In this document: positions 25,241 to 37,284 of the stretch, piece after piece
How the letters are laid out: each line of letters starts with the position of its first letter
Position numbering within the stretch: position 1 is the first letter of the stretch
DNA from: Glossina fuscipes
Lineage: Eukaryota > Arthropoda > Insecta > Diptera > Glossinidae
DNA: 64,000 nucleotides
Assembly: GCF_014805625.2 (NCBI RefSeq)
Contig: NW_023998423.1
Location: 17,464,546 to 17,528,545, forward strand
Direction of reading: 5' to 3'
The notes under the pieces: model-generated
Told to the model about the DNA's origin: nothing
Database searches by the model: none
The model's input: the letters and a program-made list of their open reading frames with translations, nothing else
Made by a program: the position numbers and the translations under genes

Positions 25241-27279
25241 TTTCCCATTAACTTATATATTTTTTGAGATAATGGAGTACCTAAGAGTCATCGTAAGTCG
25301 AGTACATTTACTTTACTTATTTTACAATTTATTCAAAACTACATCAAATGCTAAAGTGAAACATGAAACTGTGTTCCTTAATTCATTTCATTCTTTCACA
25401 TTTTCTTCGTCGTACAATCGATCGTTTACCTGGAATATTAAGCATTAAATGTGCGCAAAATGATAAAATTCATCTCCAGCCAAGCATAAAGAAGTTTCTT
25501 ACCACGTTTGCAATCGTATAAGAGGACAATAAAGACGAAAAAAAAAAAAAACAAAAAAAAACAGAAAAAGATACATAAAACACCTAAAGAAGTTGTGGTA
25601 GCGGGATTAGTAGAGGAATACTAACAACAATAATAACATCACTGAAATCGCAATAAAAAAAAAAAATGCCTTAAGATATTGCGTGAATCAAAACGCATAT
25701 ATATATATATATCTGTTTGAGTGATCCCCACCTTTATTTTATAATATATGTATATATGGAAAAAATGATATACGTATATATCGTGCCACCTGAATTCAAT
25801 GTTGTGACAAAGCATGCATTACGCTTCATTAAACAAATTCACTAAATAAAACCGCAAACAACAACAAGAACAAGAACAACAAGAACAAAAAAGCCAGCAA
25901 GGGAATGAATGCATAAAACTGAAATTTATTTCATATAAAATATCCGATACTTGTACAAATATATTTATGTATGTATGTATGTATGTATGTTTGTATATAT
26001 GTATGTATATATGCTTCAATATATTGGACATACACATAAACATTCAGTCATCCTGTCTACGTTTTAACTGAAAGTTAAGTAGAGTCAGAGAGATAGAGAG
26101 AGAGAGAGAGAGACATAGAGAGAGATAACTGCTTTCCTTTAACTTCTTCGTTTTTATTTTGCTGTTTTTTTTTTTTTTTGTTTGGTTGGCATCGTTCATA
26201 ATCAAATAAAGCGGAAATTGCAGTTGTTTGCGTTTAGTTGCTTCCTTTAAGGAATATTTTTCTTCTTTTTTACAAGCGGGTGTGTCCGTGCATTTATTTA
26301 TTCCTTTTACTCTTTCTAATGTGTACTATGTACCATTCCGGCCCGGCAAGCAGCCAACAATTCTTGACAATTTCTTCTTCTACGTGTTTTTACTTCTCTT
26401 TATTCGTAATACTTATTGACTTGTTTACAGTGTTATTGGTTTACCGATTACCTTCATTCGTTTCTTTTCTTTTCTTTCGTTTTTTTTTTTTTTTTTTTTT
26501 TGTTATTACATTTAATATATTTGTGCCAAAATTTTCGTGTGTTGTTATGTAGTATGTAGTTTATCTTGTACATCCATATGCCTGTCTATCCATTAGTGTA
26601 CAATAATTGTTATTCATATTTGTGTGTGGATGATGATGATTGGTTTTGTACAAAATGATCGTTGATGCATTATATAAACTCTTCACAATTGCTGTCTTGT
26701 TGACATTTATTTACTTATCATAAATAATATTTGCTTACGATGTTTGTTGGGGACGATGTCACGCAAATGTATTTGCAAGCAACACATAATAACAAGAGAA
26801 TTTTTGATGGATGGCTTTTAAATGAATGGATAAATCGGGTACAGAGAACTGCAAAAACTAAAGTTCAAATCTTAAATACATTTACGTAGAATGCGATATG
26901 TCTTGGCGAACCAATCTGATTGTCTTTTACTATTTTTGACGTCACTTAAAACTTTTTAAATCGATAGATTAATTGTTTCACGATCTGTGCAGAAGATGGA
27001 GTCGCTCTATGGAAGAAATGTCGTTTACAGCCGTAGTATGGATTTTAAATCAAAGAAATTAAGTCAACACCACTTGGTTATGGAAGTCGTTCACACGTAG
27101 CGATCAAACTAGCTAGTAGCAGCAGCATCAGCACCAAAACCTTATGAAGTTGTCAACTGTTGCAGTTAGCTAGATTCCCCGCAGTTTGCTTGTTTCGGAG
27201 TCCCAGAGCAGCAGACAATTTTGTTTATTGGCGTCCGCAGGTAGAGGAAAATGACTCTCATTACTGAGAAGAATTATGC
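25241..27279. other. AT-rich intergenic DNA with microsatellites
   Basis: TATG tetranucleotide tract (25966-25990), GA tract (26081-26126), poly-T near 26479-26501 and several A tracts at 25540-25660. No gene recognised. Confidence 0.55.
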
Positions 27280-27545
27280 TCTGCACCGTTAGTGGGATAA
27301 AGATGTATTAAGTTTCCGCGGATGTATGCAACATGCAGAAGGATTCGAAATAGACTCATCTTTCATTATACCGATCGATTCAGAATCACTTGCTAATTTG
27401 ATTTAAGCGTGTCTGTCCGTCTTGCTTTGTGTTGTTGTGTTCACGCTACAGGTCATGTTTTGATATAATTTGCTAGACTTACGAAAGTTATAGAAAACTA
27501 TACAGATCGGACCACTTTTTCAATCACTTCCTATATAACGCTCTG
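27280..27545 (-). repeat. Dispersed repeat family A, copy 6
   Basis: Minus orientation: 'gctctgcaccgttagtggga' (family end), 'ttataccgatcgattcagaa', 'gtgtctgtccgtcttgcttt', 'ctacaggtcatgttttga' and 'cggaccactttttcaatcac'. The distal half is missing. Confidence 0.7.
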
Positions 27546-28852
27546 TTTTGCAAACACATTGTATGAATAACTATAAGTTGTTAGGTTATGTAATAGCGAG
27601 ATGTGGCCTACTGTAGCGTTTTCTTTTAAAAATCATGAAAAAATATTTGATCATCAGATGTCATATCACAATGATAGTTGTATACCACCAAGTGCACAAT
27701 TGTCCTAAAATGAAACATATGAAACTAAAAATACGGTGTTGAAAAGCCTTATTATTTGTACGGTTTTTCAAAATGTTTTCCTTGAGGAAGGATTGGTCAC
27801 TTTTTCTTATACTAAAATCAATACTTTCAGCCACTCCTCTTTAACGAGGGCAAGTATGTTTAAAACGTGAGTTTCCAATGGAACGACAATCGTAAAAGCT
27901 GACCCACCCAGTTCATTATTCAGGTAGTGGAAGTAAGAAACCCCTTCATAACAACTTACGATCTCGGATTGTTGGATACAGACCGTAATTGAACCCCCGA
28001 AACCGATCTTATTGCATTAGTTTGCGTACGGCGTTGACATTTAATTACAAGCCATCCATTATGGACGGCTTTTGGTCTCGGTTGCAATTATTGGCCTCTC
28101 TGGCTACAGAGTGCCCACTGGTTCACGCTGCTTACAGGGTTTATTTCTCATTTTCTGTTTGCTGGCGATGTATTCGGCCTTGGGCTTGCAGCAACTTCAT
28201 GACTGCGTGCATTGAAAACTTGACCACCATATATTTAAAGCTCATCTTCGTATTGTCAATGAGTTAATTTTCAACGAAAATTCAAAAAATCCCCATACCG
28301 AAGGATTTAAGGTTTACTTCCATTTTTGAACGGAAAGGCAATCTTAAACACAGCGAAGCTTTAAAAAAAAGAAAAGGAAGATGCGCGCAGCAAAACATTC
28401 TGAATGCATATATCTTTGACGAATATTAAACTTCATGAAAAGATATGTCAAACCGCGTGAGCGCACCCATCAGGACTAAAATCGCTACAACACAGAAGAT
28501 ACGTAATTCTTTTCGTATTAGGGAGCAGAGCAAGGGACACATAATTCCTTTCATGTTAGGAAGCAGAGTAGTATGCGTATAAACAAATAGGCGTCAGTGT
28601 GGATAAAATACAAGAACATAATATAATTTATGAAATTATGAAAAGATCAAATTTCGCATTCATCTACTGCAACTTGCCCTCTCACGTTTATACGCTGGGC
28701 ATTTGGATATGATATCGTGTCGTATGAAATGAAAAACAAAGAAGAAAAGAAAGACAAATAAAGGAAAGAAGGAAAAAATCGAATAGGAGGAACGAAGAGT
28801 TTTTTTTTTGCTTTTTTAATTTATTATTATTAAAAAGAAACCAAGTAAGAAC
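27546..28852. other. Intergenic DNA, no confirmed gene
   Basis: 28000-28230 is less AT-rich and holds a 92-codon ORF (27989-28267), but its first codon is not ATG and no domain was recognised. No other feature. Confidence 0.4.
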
Positions 28853-29752
28853 ATTATAGCCCTGCAAAGCCGACCATTAAAAACCCTACCCCACATTGTC
28901 TAACACAACTCTCATTTTTATTACAAAACACAAAAATTGTATCTTGTCTCTTTATAAAGACATATTTTTCATGTACGTAATGGGGAAGCGGGACCAAAAC
29001 GCAGCCTAATGTAGTACAACGTTTATCCTGACATAGGATTTTGTCCAAATTTTGCAGAGTTCATTCTTGTATGAAATTACTATCGTGGGTTAATTTTCAT
29101 TACCGCATATTAAAATTTAGACTTTGCTGCTCTACAAAGCATCAATTTTCGTGGAAATCCTTATTAGGGTAAGACCCAAAAAATTGACCGAATTGGTCCA
29201 AATTTGATACAGTTCATTTTTTTATGTTAAATTAGAATCATGATATGATTTTCATCGTGAACCACTGAAAATTATACCTTTTTCTCCTATGAACTTCAAT
29301 TTTCGTTATATGAGAGGGGTTCAAAAATTGCCCCAGTCAATTCAACGATTTCATACCATTTTAGAAAACTGATATGCTACTACTTAGTCACTTTTACCGA
29401 GAAATTTTGAAAATTACAATTTTTTGCATATTAGCACTTTTCAGAATTGGACGTCATATTGGGAGTGGTCGAAAAAGTGGATTGATCCGAACCATTTCCT
29501 TGGTTCAAAACATGTCATTGTATCAAATTTCATCAAATATCTCAAAAATTGTGACCTGTAGCTTGAACACAAATTTACATGGACAAACATCAGACGGACC
29601 GACGGACAGACGGGCAGAGAGACTTAGATCAATTCAAATTATGTTTCGGTGCAATAAAAGATGGGTCTATCTTAAGTCCATCTGCGTGATACATACGTTC
29701 GCACTAAAATCAATGTAACCAATATGTGCCACAAGTGGTGTAGAGCATAAAA
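28853..29752 (+). repeat. Dispersed repeat family A, copy 7 (near full length)
   Basis: One of the most complete copies, about 0.9 kb. It starts 'cattatagccctgcaaagcc' then 'aaccctaccccacattgtc' and ends 'gccacaagtggtgtagagca'. The tips form an imperfect inverted repeat (CCCTAYMCCAC against GTGGTGTAGAG). The core 'cagacggaccgacggacag' lies at about 29590. The 114-codon ORF at 29374-29718 is repeat sequence. Confidence 0.8.
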
Positions 29753-30228
29753 AGAACAGATTTAATATGAATTATTTTCAGTGCTGGCAGCTAAGCAAAG
29801 AGCACTTCTGTTACGGTTGAAATAGAAAGGACAATAATTACCACTTTTAAGTAAAACTACCCCTAACTGCTTACGACATATTGTGACCTGTCGAACAGAA
29901 GAGTATTAATGTAACATAAGAATAAACAGGTATTCAAATTAAAAACGAAAACCCAAAATCAATTCCTCGTGTTTTCCTTTTCCCTTTTTTCCCTATAAAT
30001 ACTTTTGGAATTGAGCTAAAATGGTTTGAGATAAGGAAAATATTTACTTCTTACTAAGTGAAGCCATGAAAGTGTTTAGATTTCTTATTACCTATTATTT
30101 ATTTATTTAATTGAATCTAAAGTCTATTAGGCCACAAAACTACTTAAGCGCTTATCCTTTTTTCCCAACTTATCTCGGCATGAATGACAAATCTTGTTTC
30201 TCTTTTCTTTTTGAGTAGATCCATGAAA
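29753..30228. other. AT-rich stretch with no recognised feature
   Basis: No ORF, RNA gene or repeat family recognised. Confidence 0.5.
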
Positions 30229-30353
30229 TTAATATAAAGTCAGCGAAGACAGTCCATCGTCCGTCTTAAACCATTGAAAACTAGTATACTTGGGAACGCT
30301 AGCCTGAAAGCTGCCAACCGAATCAACGTCAACTTGACGACAAGCGAAAAAGA
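30229..30353 (-). other. Possible terminal coding exon (speculative)
   Basis: On the minus strand a CAG acceptor ('ctactttcgcag') is followed by 125 nt that stay open to a TAA. Its phase (two bases completing a codon) fits the phase-1 donor of the signal-peptide exon at 37212-37284, about 6.9 kb upstream on the same strand. The segment is less AT-rich than its flanks. No domain was recognised, and a 40-codon open frame can occur by chance, so this is only a candidate. Confidence 0.12.
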
Positions 30354-30534
30354 CTGCGAAAGTAGTGTTCCTAGCGAGTAAAGGCAGATAATACGAAATC
30401 TTTTTTTTTTTAATATTCAAGCCAACCAACCATATGCCAAAAATGATGCTTTAAACAATATGTGAACTATTTAAAGACGCTTATGCGATTCTTAATACAT
30501 TAGCAATGTTTTATGTCTCTACGCTTTGTTAATG

Positions 30535-30792
30535 GCGTAGTGGCGTAGTTGGTTAGTAAGCTACCGCGCTTAGCTTAACAAATGAGAAACACGACTGTCA
30601 AGTGAGCAGTCCCGCTGAGCAAACGCGGTAACTCATACCTCGATGACGATGGACGTGTGAGCGCTCGATATTAATTGGACGTACACCTCGCAGGATACAG
30701 TCGCACCCTATCCCCCTTTCCACGCTTGTTACTTGCCCATCATTACCGCGCGTTTACAAGAATCTCAGCAAAAAAAAAAAAAAAAAAAAAAA
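30535..30792 (+). repeat. SINE-like retroposon with poly-A tail
   Basis: A GC-richer insert begins with box-A-like 'gcgtagttggttagtaagc', carries 'gcaccctatccccctttcc' near its end (similar to the tail of the other SINE-like copies) and finishes in a 23-base poly-A (30770-30792). A tRNA-like head with a poly-A tail fits a SINE. Box B is not clear. Confidence 0.5.
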
Positions 30793-31139
30793 TGAAAAAA
30801 TTAGGGCCAAGTCTAATTACTGTATTATTTATTACATGCGTTTGAATTAAATGAAATTATTATACAATTTGATGACTAAAAGCAATAACATATTCAATGC
30901 TATAACACATATATAAGGTGGGTAAGAAATTTATTTACGTAACAAATTATTAACATTTTCTTGCTGTAATCATAAATTGACAAATGAAACCTGTACGCAT
31001 AGAATCTAAGCCTTAGAAATCATCAAGGAATGAGGGTGCATTCCTCATTGAATTATTTCGTTCAGCGTTATCCTAACATGTCCGTACATGAAACTCTGAC
31101 CTTAATTAACTAGGACGGGTTCGTCTATCCGCTCCTTTC
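30793..31139. other. AT-rich stretch with no recognised feature
   Basis: Nothing recognised between the two SINE-like elements. Confidence 0.45.
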
Positions 31140-31345
31140 TCTCGTGCTTCTCCGAGATGGATAGGCGAGTGCATGGGGTTCACCACTGCCAAGTCAGTGT
31201 TCGCGGGTCCAAATCCCAGTGCGGTAGAGCATACTGATGGTCATAGCTTAATGAGTGCTTAGTCAGTAAAGCCCTAAACACTTATTGATGCGGCCACTCC
31301 ACCTATCTCTTTCTTCGTCTCAATGTTATAGGTATAGACGACATT
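31140..31345 (+). repeat. tRNA-derived SINE-like element, copy 2
   Basis: The head 'gatggataggcgagtgcatg' resembles box A, and 'gcgggtccaaatcccagtgc' resembles box B. The tail 'aacacttattgatgcggcca' and 'cacctatctctttctt' matches copy 1. The best-preserved member here. Confidence 0.6.
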
Positions 31346-34277
31346 CTCTGAGTAACTGATCGAATAAAAAAACAGCTCAAACTTTTTGACAAGGAAATCG
31401 CTTTTCACATCCGGACATTTTCTTACTCAGGCATACAGTTTACTCTAGCTAGTGGCATGGAACTAAAACTGTCCATTTAGCACTCTGCCCACCAAAATAT
31501 GTTCGTCATAGAATTACTCGAAGATGTATCAATGCTTCTTATTTGTTTTCGTTTACCTTTCTGGGATCTAACCCCCACTACAAATGACGCTTATGTGGAT
31601 GATGTACACGAAAATTTCTATTACTTAAGTAAATATGTTATGCGGAAATTTTTTATTCTTTACTTGGTGGTAGGTAGTGAGTGAAAGAATGTGTTACAAT
31701 TGTTTCTTCTTGCTTTTCTTGTTACCGTTTTGTTATTGTCATAAAGTTATTTCCGTACATGTGCAAGAATTTCAGTTTACGTGATAATATGCGGTTTGAA
31801 AGACCAACATAACATGTTAAGTATTTCCACGAATTATTCTTATTTAACCTACTGATCTTTTTCGTGTTCATGGGTGCGTCTTCAAGCTTAAAGCTTAGCA
31901 AACATATGTATATCAAAAAAAAAAAAAAAAAAAAAAAACCAAATGAAAAATAAGACCCTAATAAAAATAAAACAGAACATAGTTTCGGAATTCCACTTAA
32001 TTTTATCAACAACCCTTCAAATATGATTTCTAAGGGATGTTAGCATTTGTTTTGGTACACTTAAGTTATACTCTGTGAAAAAGTTGCAAAAAAAAAAAAA
32101 AAAAAATTATTTAGGTCAGTTATTCGGTAAATAGAATTTAATTTATTTTTTCTCGTTAAAGTTGAAGCAAAGGTAACGAAGTATTTCAACAATACGCTTA
32201 CCTGAAAGGAAATAGAGATTAGAAACGAAAGATTGAGATGATACAAGATATGACTGAAGAAAATATTGAACTAATTGTTGCTGTATCTCTATGAGCTCGA
32301 GCCAATTTTTAGTGAGTAAAGAACGAATGCCGTGCAACGCAGAGAGAAAAAGCCGCACACACAAATACACCAAAGATGATTAATTGAAGGGTTTGGTCCA
32401 AAACGATGGATTTCCTAGATGACGGTCTACTGCCGCCTGGTTAAGGGAAAAGAAATAAAGCAGACACTCGTCAGGATTATATTGCTTGTGTGGTCGAAAA
32501 CGAAGCATTTCGTGGATCATGCTATAGCGTGAAAAATATCACGGATGAAACGAGAACAAACTCTTTAGTCTATAGCACAGAAAGCAGTGACTTATGAATA
32601 ATCGAAACTGTAACTAATCTTCAAATAGTCGCTCAAGACAGGGAGGGATCTCAAAATCGGCTCAAGATATCATATTTTGCGATAATGAAAATAAAGCACA
32701 GCGCGCTCAGAGCCATAGCTAATGATAGAAAATTTTATTCGAAAGCGAAAACTTGATATATCGAAAACTAAAATATAATAACTGAAGCAATTATAAAAAA
32801 GAAATGAAAAGATCCGTCCTCCCACTTTAAGTCAATGTGGTCGTATAAGTTCTTGTATTTCTCTTTGACGCTCTTGTTTGAAACTCACGTTCACTTTCAA
32901 ACTTGTGTGATCTTTTTCCCTCAACTAATGGTGTATGCACTTAGCGTTAGCTTGGCGTCTTAAAGTTTGCGACCAGCAGCGAATAGATGAAGAAGTTTAT
33001 GTTGCATGAGGGGGGGGCTAGTGTTCTTCATTAATCAATTTTTGCAACGGTGCCGGCAAGCAAATAAAAAATGTTGGATCAGAGCATAATTGTGTGCTGA
33101 TAAAATATATGCGAGATGTACTTATCAGTTCTATGCCATGGGAAGATAGAACGGTGAAATAGGTGCGCCTTCATTTAAGTTCTGAAAAATGAAATGTTTA
33201 ATACCATGTTGCTGTAAGAGAAGACAATGATCTTAAATAGTACTCTTTGAGAAGAAAGTTTAATATGAATTAATTTTTATAATAATATTAGACGGGTTGA
33301 GCATATCCATTGTAGCGAAGAAGAAAGACGGCCAGCTCATCGTCTTCGAAATCAGGGAAAAACGTACAAATTTATTGCCGCCTCACGATAATTTAAAAAT
33401 TGTTTAGGTATATACACTTAGTTTAATGTCCACCTGGATACGTGTGGTATTCATGAGCTGAACTTCTTTTAAGTTCTTGCTTATAGTTGACACAAGTATA
33501 AAACCAATTTGAAATACCGAAATGTCTCTACTTTATAAATATAAGATAGACATAGACTAATAGGCGGAAAATGGAAGTAAACGCCCTCCACCACCAACAT
33601 AAAATAACACACATCTATTCTTCTGGCCACATGTGTGTACGCACCTTAGCCGCACAGTATTTTTTATTTTTTTTATTTTTTATATGAATTTCTTCTGTTT
33701 TGACCCTTGCAATAAACGACGGCGAAGAGATAAAAATAGTTACATCGACTTGGAATTCTATATATATATATATATTAAGATGCTTTGTATGCGTACACTA
33801 ACGCTTTGCAAATATTTGAAAAATCTCGTTCATCTCCGGTAATTAGCATCAAAATGTATTTGATTTTCGATTTGTTTCGATGCTTTTTTGATAACATGTA
33901 CACCACGAGTGATAGATTACAAGCACAGATGAACACACAATAGCGCAAAAGTAAATTACTTTTCAGTTCAGTAAAGAAAAGTCCAAATCATGGTTTTTTT
34001 TATTCTCCTTTGAATATTTATGTAAACAATTTCTTATTTTATTTATTTATTTATTTATATACACACAGTCAATACAGAACAACATTCCACGAAACATCAT
34101 GTAGATGCCTTTTTTTTTGCCAAGTAGATAAAGACTAAACCCACAGAGAATTAGGTTAAATACCTATAATGCAATGATAGCCATTTAATCTGAATATTTA
34201 ACTCAATGTAGTTTCAACGATTTAACTTGATAACGTATTAATAATAATGTTGACACAATAACTGACAAATAAAAATA
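31346..34277. other. AT-rich intergenic DNA, no gene recognised
   Basis: Contains poly-A tracts (about 31915-31938 and 32089-32106), short T and AT tracts, and unremarkable AT-rich sequence. None of the short ORFs shows a recognisable domain. Confidence 0.5.
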
Positions 34278-34595
34278 CTATAGTGGGACAATGCTAACGA
34301 ATTAAATACCCTACACTATCCTACATTTATCCATATTGCGACTTTTCAAAAGAAGGCGTTTTATGTGAGGTGATCGAAAAAGTGGTCCGATCCGACTTTT
34401 TGTCGATAGCGTTCGTCCTTGAGCGTCTCAAACGTTGCGACCTATAGACCAACATATAGACGGACAGACAAAGAACCAAATGATTCCGTACCGGGCGATA
34501 CAGTAAAAGGTAGGTCTGTCTCAAGTCCTTCTGGGTGTCACATACATCCTCACAAATCTATCATATCTATGTTGAATAAGTGATGTAGAATACAA
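34278..34595 (+). repeat. Dispersed repeat family A, copy 8 (internally deleted, both ends kept)
   Basis: Starts 'ctatagtgggacaatgctaa' with 'taccctacactatc' and ends 'gtgatgtagaatacaaaag'. Between are 'gtgatcgaaaaagtggtccg', 'tagacggacagacaaagaac' and 'tctcaagtccttctgggtgt'. About 0.32 kb: a deletion derivative that kept the terminal inverted repeats. Confidence 0.72.
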
Positions 34596-35149
34596 AAGCA
34601 TAAATTGAGTATTAATTCCCCATTAGAATTTTATTATGGAGTTAGTCCAGTAACCAATAACATAGATAGTAAAAATTAGAAATTAAGTCTCATCTATAAT
34701 AAACCGTACGATTATTAATTGAATTGAGACAAAAAACATGAATAAAATCGTAAAAATATCAGCAACGATAATGCAATGGTTGACATTGTAAGCATCAAAG
34801 ATGCGTCTTATTGCAAATTGAATTGCATTGAAAGGCAATCTTACACGCATCAGTTAAGTAAGAATGAGTTCACATAATCACTGTAACTGTCTATCGAAAT
34901 TTGCTTACATAACAGACCGAAAGAGAAAAAGATTTCGCTACTCCTACAGGGGAAGGAAACAACTTGAGACTATGCAAGTAAGGTTAAAACCAAGCTTTGG
35001 CTAAGGAAGAATGATGATGACATATCCCCATGAATAAGTTTCGATAAAAAGCTATCCTTCTTGTGACTTTGAAAATTACCCTAACTAGCATAATGTACCA
35101 GAGCAATCTTCAAAAGTTCGCTGTTAAATGTAAGTTTAAATATACTCAC
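34596..35149. other. AT-rich stretch with no recognised feature
   Basis: No gene or repeat family recognised. Confidence 0.45.
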
Positions 35150-35560
35150 AGTACTTAGTTTCGCCACAGTGACTTCCCGAACGTTCCTTCTATATTAGTT
35201 CAACAGATCAAACATTTAAAGATTAGAAAAGGAAATGTTGCCACCAAAACAAAATGTCATCTGCATACCGTTACAAAGAAGTTTGATCAACGTTAGTTTC
35301 ATTTTTTCGCGAGTACTTGGTTTGGTCACAATGACCTTTCAAACATTGATCCCATTACTGATTTTAATCCGCATCTCGTTAGGAAGATGTTTGGTCAATG
35401 TTAGTTTCATTTTTTACTTCCAGAAAATTGCACAAACTTTCAAAATCACGCAAAACACTTACCCAAGCAAGACTGATATTAATCTGCATGTCCTTGGAAT
35501 GGTTATTAACCAAGGATTCACGCAATGCTAGTTTCATTTTATCGCAATACTTGGTAGCTA
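35150..35560 (+). repeat. Degenerate tandem repeat, unit about 108-127 bp
   Basis: The marker 'gttagtttcatttttt' occurs at 35292, 35400 and (as gctagtttcatttta) 35527. It is accompanied by 'acttggtttggtcacaatga' variants and by 'ttaatccgcat'/'ttaatctgcat' at similar offsets. About three units. The ORF at 35235-35531 repeats in step with the DNA and is not a gene. Confidence 0.6.
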
Positions 35561-35693
35561 AGTAAAGCTTCGCTTAATCCATCCTATGCTTATCATAGTA
35601 AACAAATATTTTTATACCAAATTTTAAATTTTATATATAAAATTTTCTTTGAAAAATTTTTACAAAAATTCTATTTTTATTATATTTTGATCC

Positions 35694-35850
35694 ACCTGAG
35701 TGGCCGAGTAGGCAAGAGTCTCTCTCTACTAGCAACTCAATGATCGTGGGATCAAATCTCAAGTGCGGTAGAGTTTTTAATGAAAGCCGAAAGCCTCAGA
35801 TGCCAGTGCTTTAAGAGAGTGCTTTTAGTCTTCGAATTTATTTTTTGGCT
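35694..35850 (+). repeat. tRNA-derived SINE-like element, copy 3
   Basis: Box-A-like 'gagtggccgagtaggcaaga' and box-B-like 'gggatcaaatctcaagtgcg' lie about 50 bp apart, as expected for a tRNA-derived Pol III promoter. 'agtgcggtagagt' is shared with the 31.2 kb copy. The downstream part is diverged. Confidence 0.55.
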
Positions 35851-37200
35851 AAATTTATAATAATAATAATAATAATGATATTATATATTATTTTGATTTA
35901 AATCCTTCCAGGACTTCGTCCAACAGAAGTCGTTGACAGACCTCTGTTAAAATTCTTCTTTGTTCTCTTCTTTAGTTAGGTCTACAAATACAACTTCACA
36001 CCCTTTGCAAGGATCAAATTTCTACGTTCCAGACTAACTTGCTCAGCAGTAACCGATATTCGCATGCAGGTAAGGACTAAGTCATGTAAAATAAGCAGAA
36101 GAAGGAATTGTGTTCGGATTGCTTCAACCATCAATGATCGAAACTTGTCCTCCGCTTAACGAAAGTGTACCAAAATGTATATGGTCTTCTTAAGGTCACA
36201 AGAATAGGAATTATAACTTTGCAATGATCAATTCAAATCTTGTCACTTTAACTTAACTAAGAAAACCTATTCTAAAAACATTTTATTTGTTAATCAAAAA
36301 AATGAAAAAAAAAATTCGCTTAACTAAGTTTCGTACTCATAAATTTTTTAATAAAAAAATTGTCGTGATCATTTTTTAGACAGTTTGGACAAATTTTTTT
36401 CTTTATATTCAAAATTAATTTTATCGATTTTTTAATAATTTTAGAATTTACAAATAAACGTGACTGAATTACTTGCTTATATGTCTGACTGACTCTCCGC
36501 CCAATTTTGCAGGCCAACGGAACTTAAAGTTCACAAACAATATAAATGTTTTATTTAATATGATACTCCGCATAAAATGTATACAAATGTGCAGCTGAAC
36601 GAACACCTATTGCGGGCATAGTTAGCAAATTATTGCAATTATTGCTTTATTTGTTTATTTGAAAATTTATTATCATATCAATAATATCGAAAGAAAACAA
36701 AAAAAAAACACTCTTTAAGTAGAAGAAATGCCAATCAATTGAATATGGTATATAGGGCGCATAGGAAAGGCACTCCCTAAATGGGATTAGATTTTTTTTT
36801 AAAAATTCGATCTATCACTGTTGTGTTGAAAATGTTGCAAGCCGAACACACGGAACAGAATTTTCATGTCAAGTTATTGGATAGAATCAAAAGCATTGAA
36901 TGACAGCTGCATACGATTGTACGGTGAAAATCGCCCTCTTTCTGACGCTATGACATATATCACGGTCATCGAGAAGACTTCATTTTTTTTCTTCTGTTTT
37001 GCTTACACCATAATTTTGTTTACTTTGAGATAAGTGTAATACGATTTCTAAAGAAATTTATTTTCAGGTAACGTGTGAGATTTTGCACGTAGTCCAACTT
37101 AAATGATTTACAGTAAATTCTAAATTTTATATTATTAGACAGGTGCATTAAGCAGATTTTTTTCTTTTTTTTTTTATGATTATTAGTTATTCAATAACTG
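35851..37200. other. AT-rich DNA, possibly intron of the 37.2 kb exon
   Basis: No repeat family or long ORF. If the minus-strand exon at 37212-37284 is real, this stretch lies in its first intron. Confidence 0.4.
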
Positions 37201-37211
37201 TTACGACTTAC

Positions 37212-37284
37212 CTTGACTGGCATTTATAGAATTTATTAAAATTGTTAGCATCAAACACAAGAGAAGGTAATGAAAAATCTTCAT
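37212..37284 (-). CDS. Probable first coding exon of a secreted protein (signal peptide plus splice donor)
   Basis: Starting at the ATG at 37284-37282, the exon encodes 24 residues: MKIF, a leucine-rich hydrophobic core, then INASQ. This is a textbook signal peptide with a likely cleavage after INA. It is followed directly by a perfect donor, AAG|GTAAGT (intron from 37211 downwards), leaving phase 1. The start context AACATGAAG is good for a fly. An upstream in-frame ATG (37389) would add a segment encoded by CAG and AAC repeats and is in poorer context, so that stretch is better read as 5' UTR. The rest of the protein must lie at lower coordinates; the only phase-compatible candidate noticed is 30229-30353. 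The family is not recognised; a neuropeptide or other small secreted protein is possible. Confidence 0.5.

Noticed and set aside
35235..35531. 98-codon plus-strand ORF with an internal repeat
   Set aside because: The protein repeat mirrors the DNA tandem repeat, and the family is otherwise non-coding.
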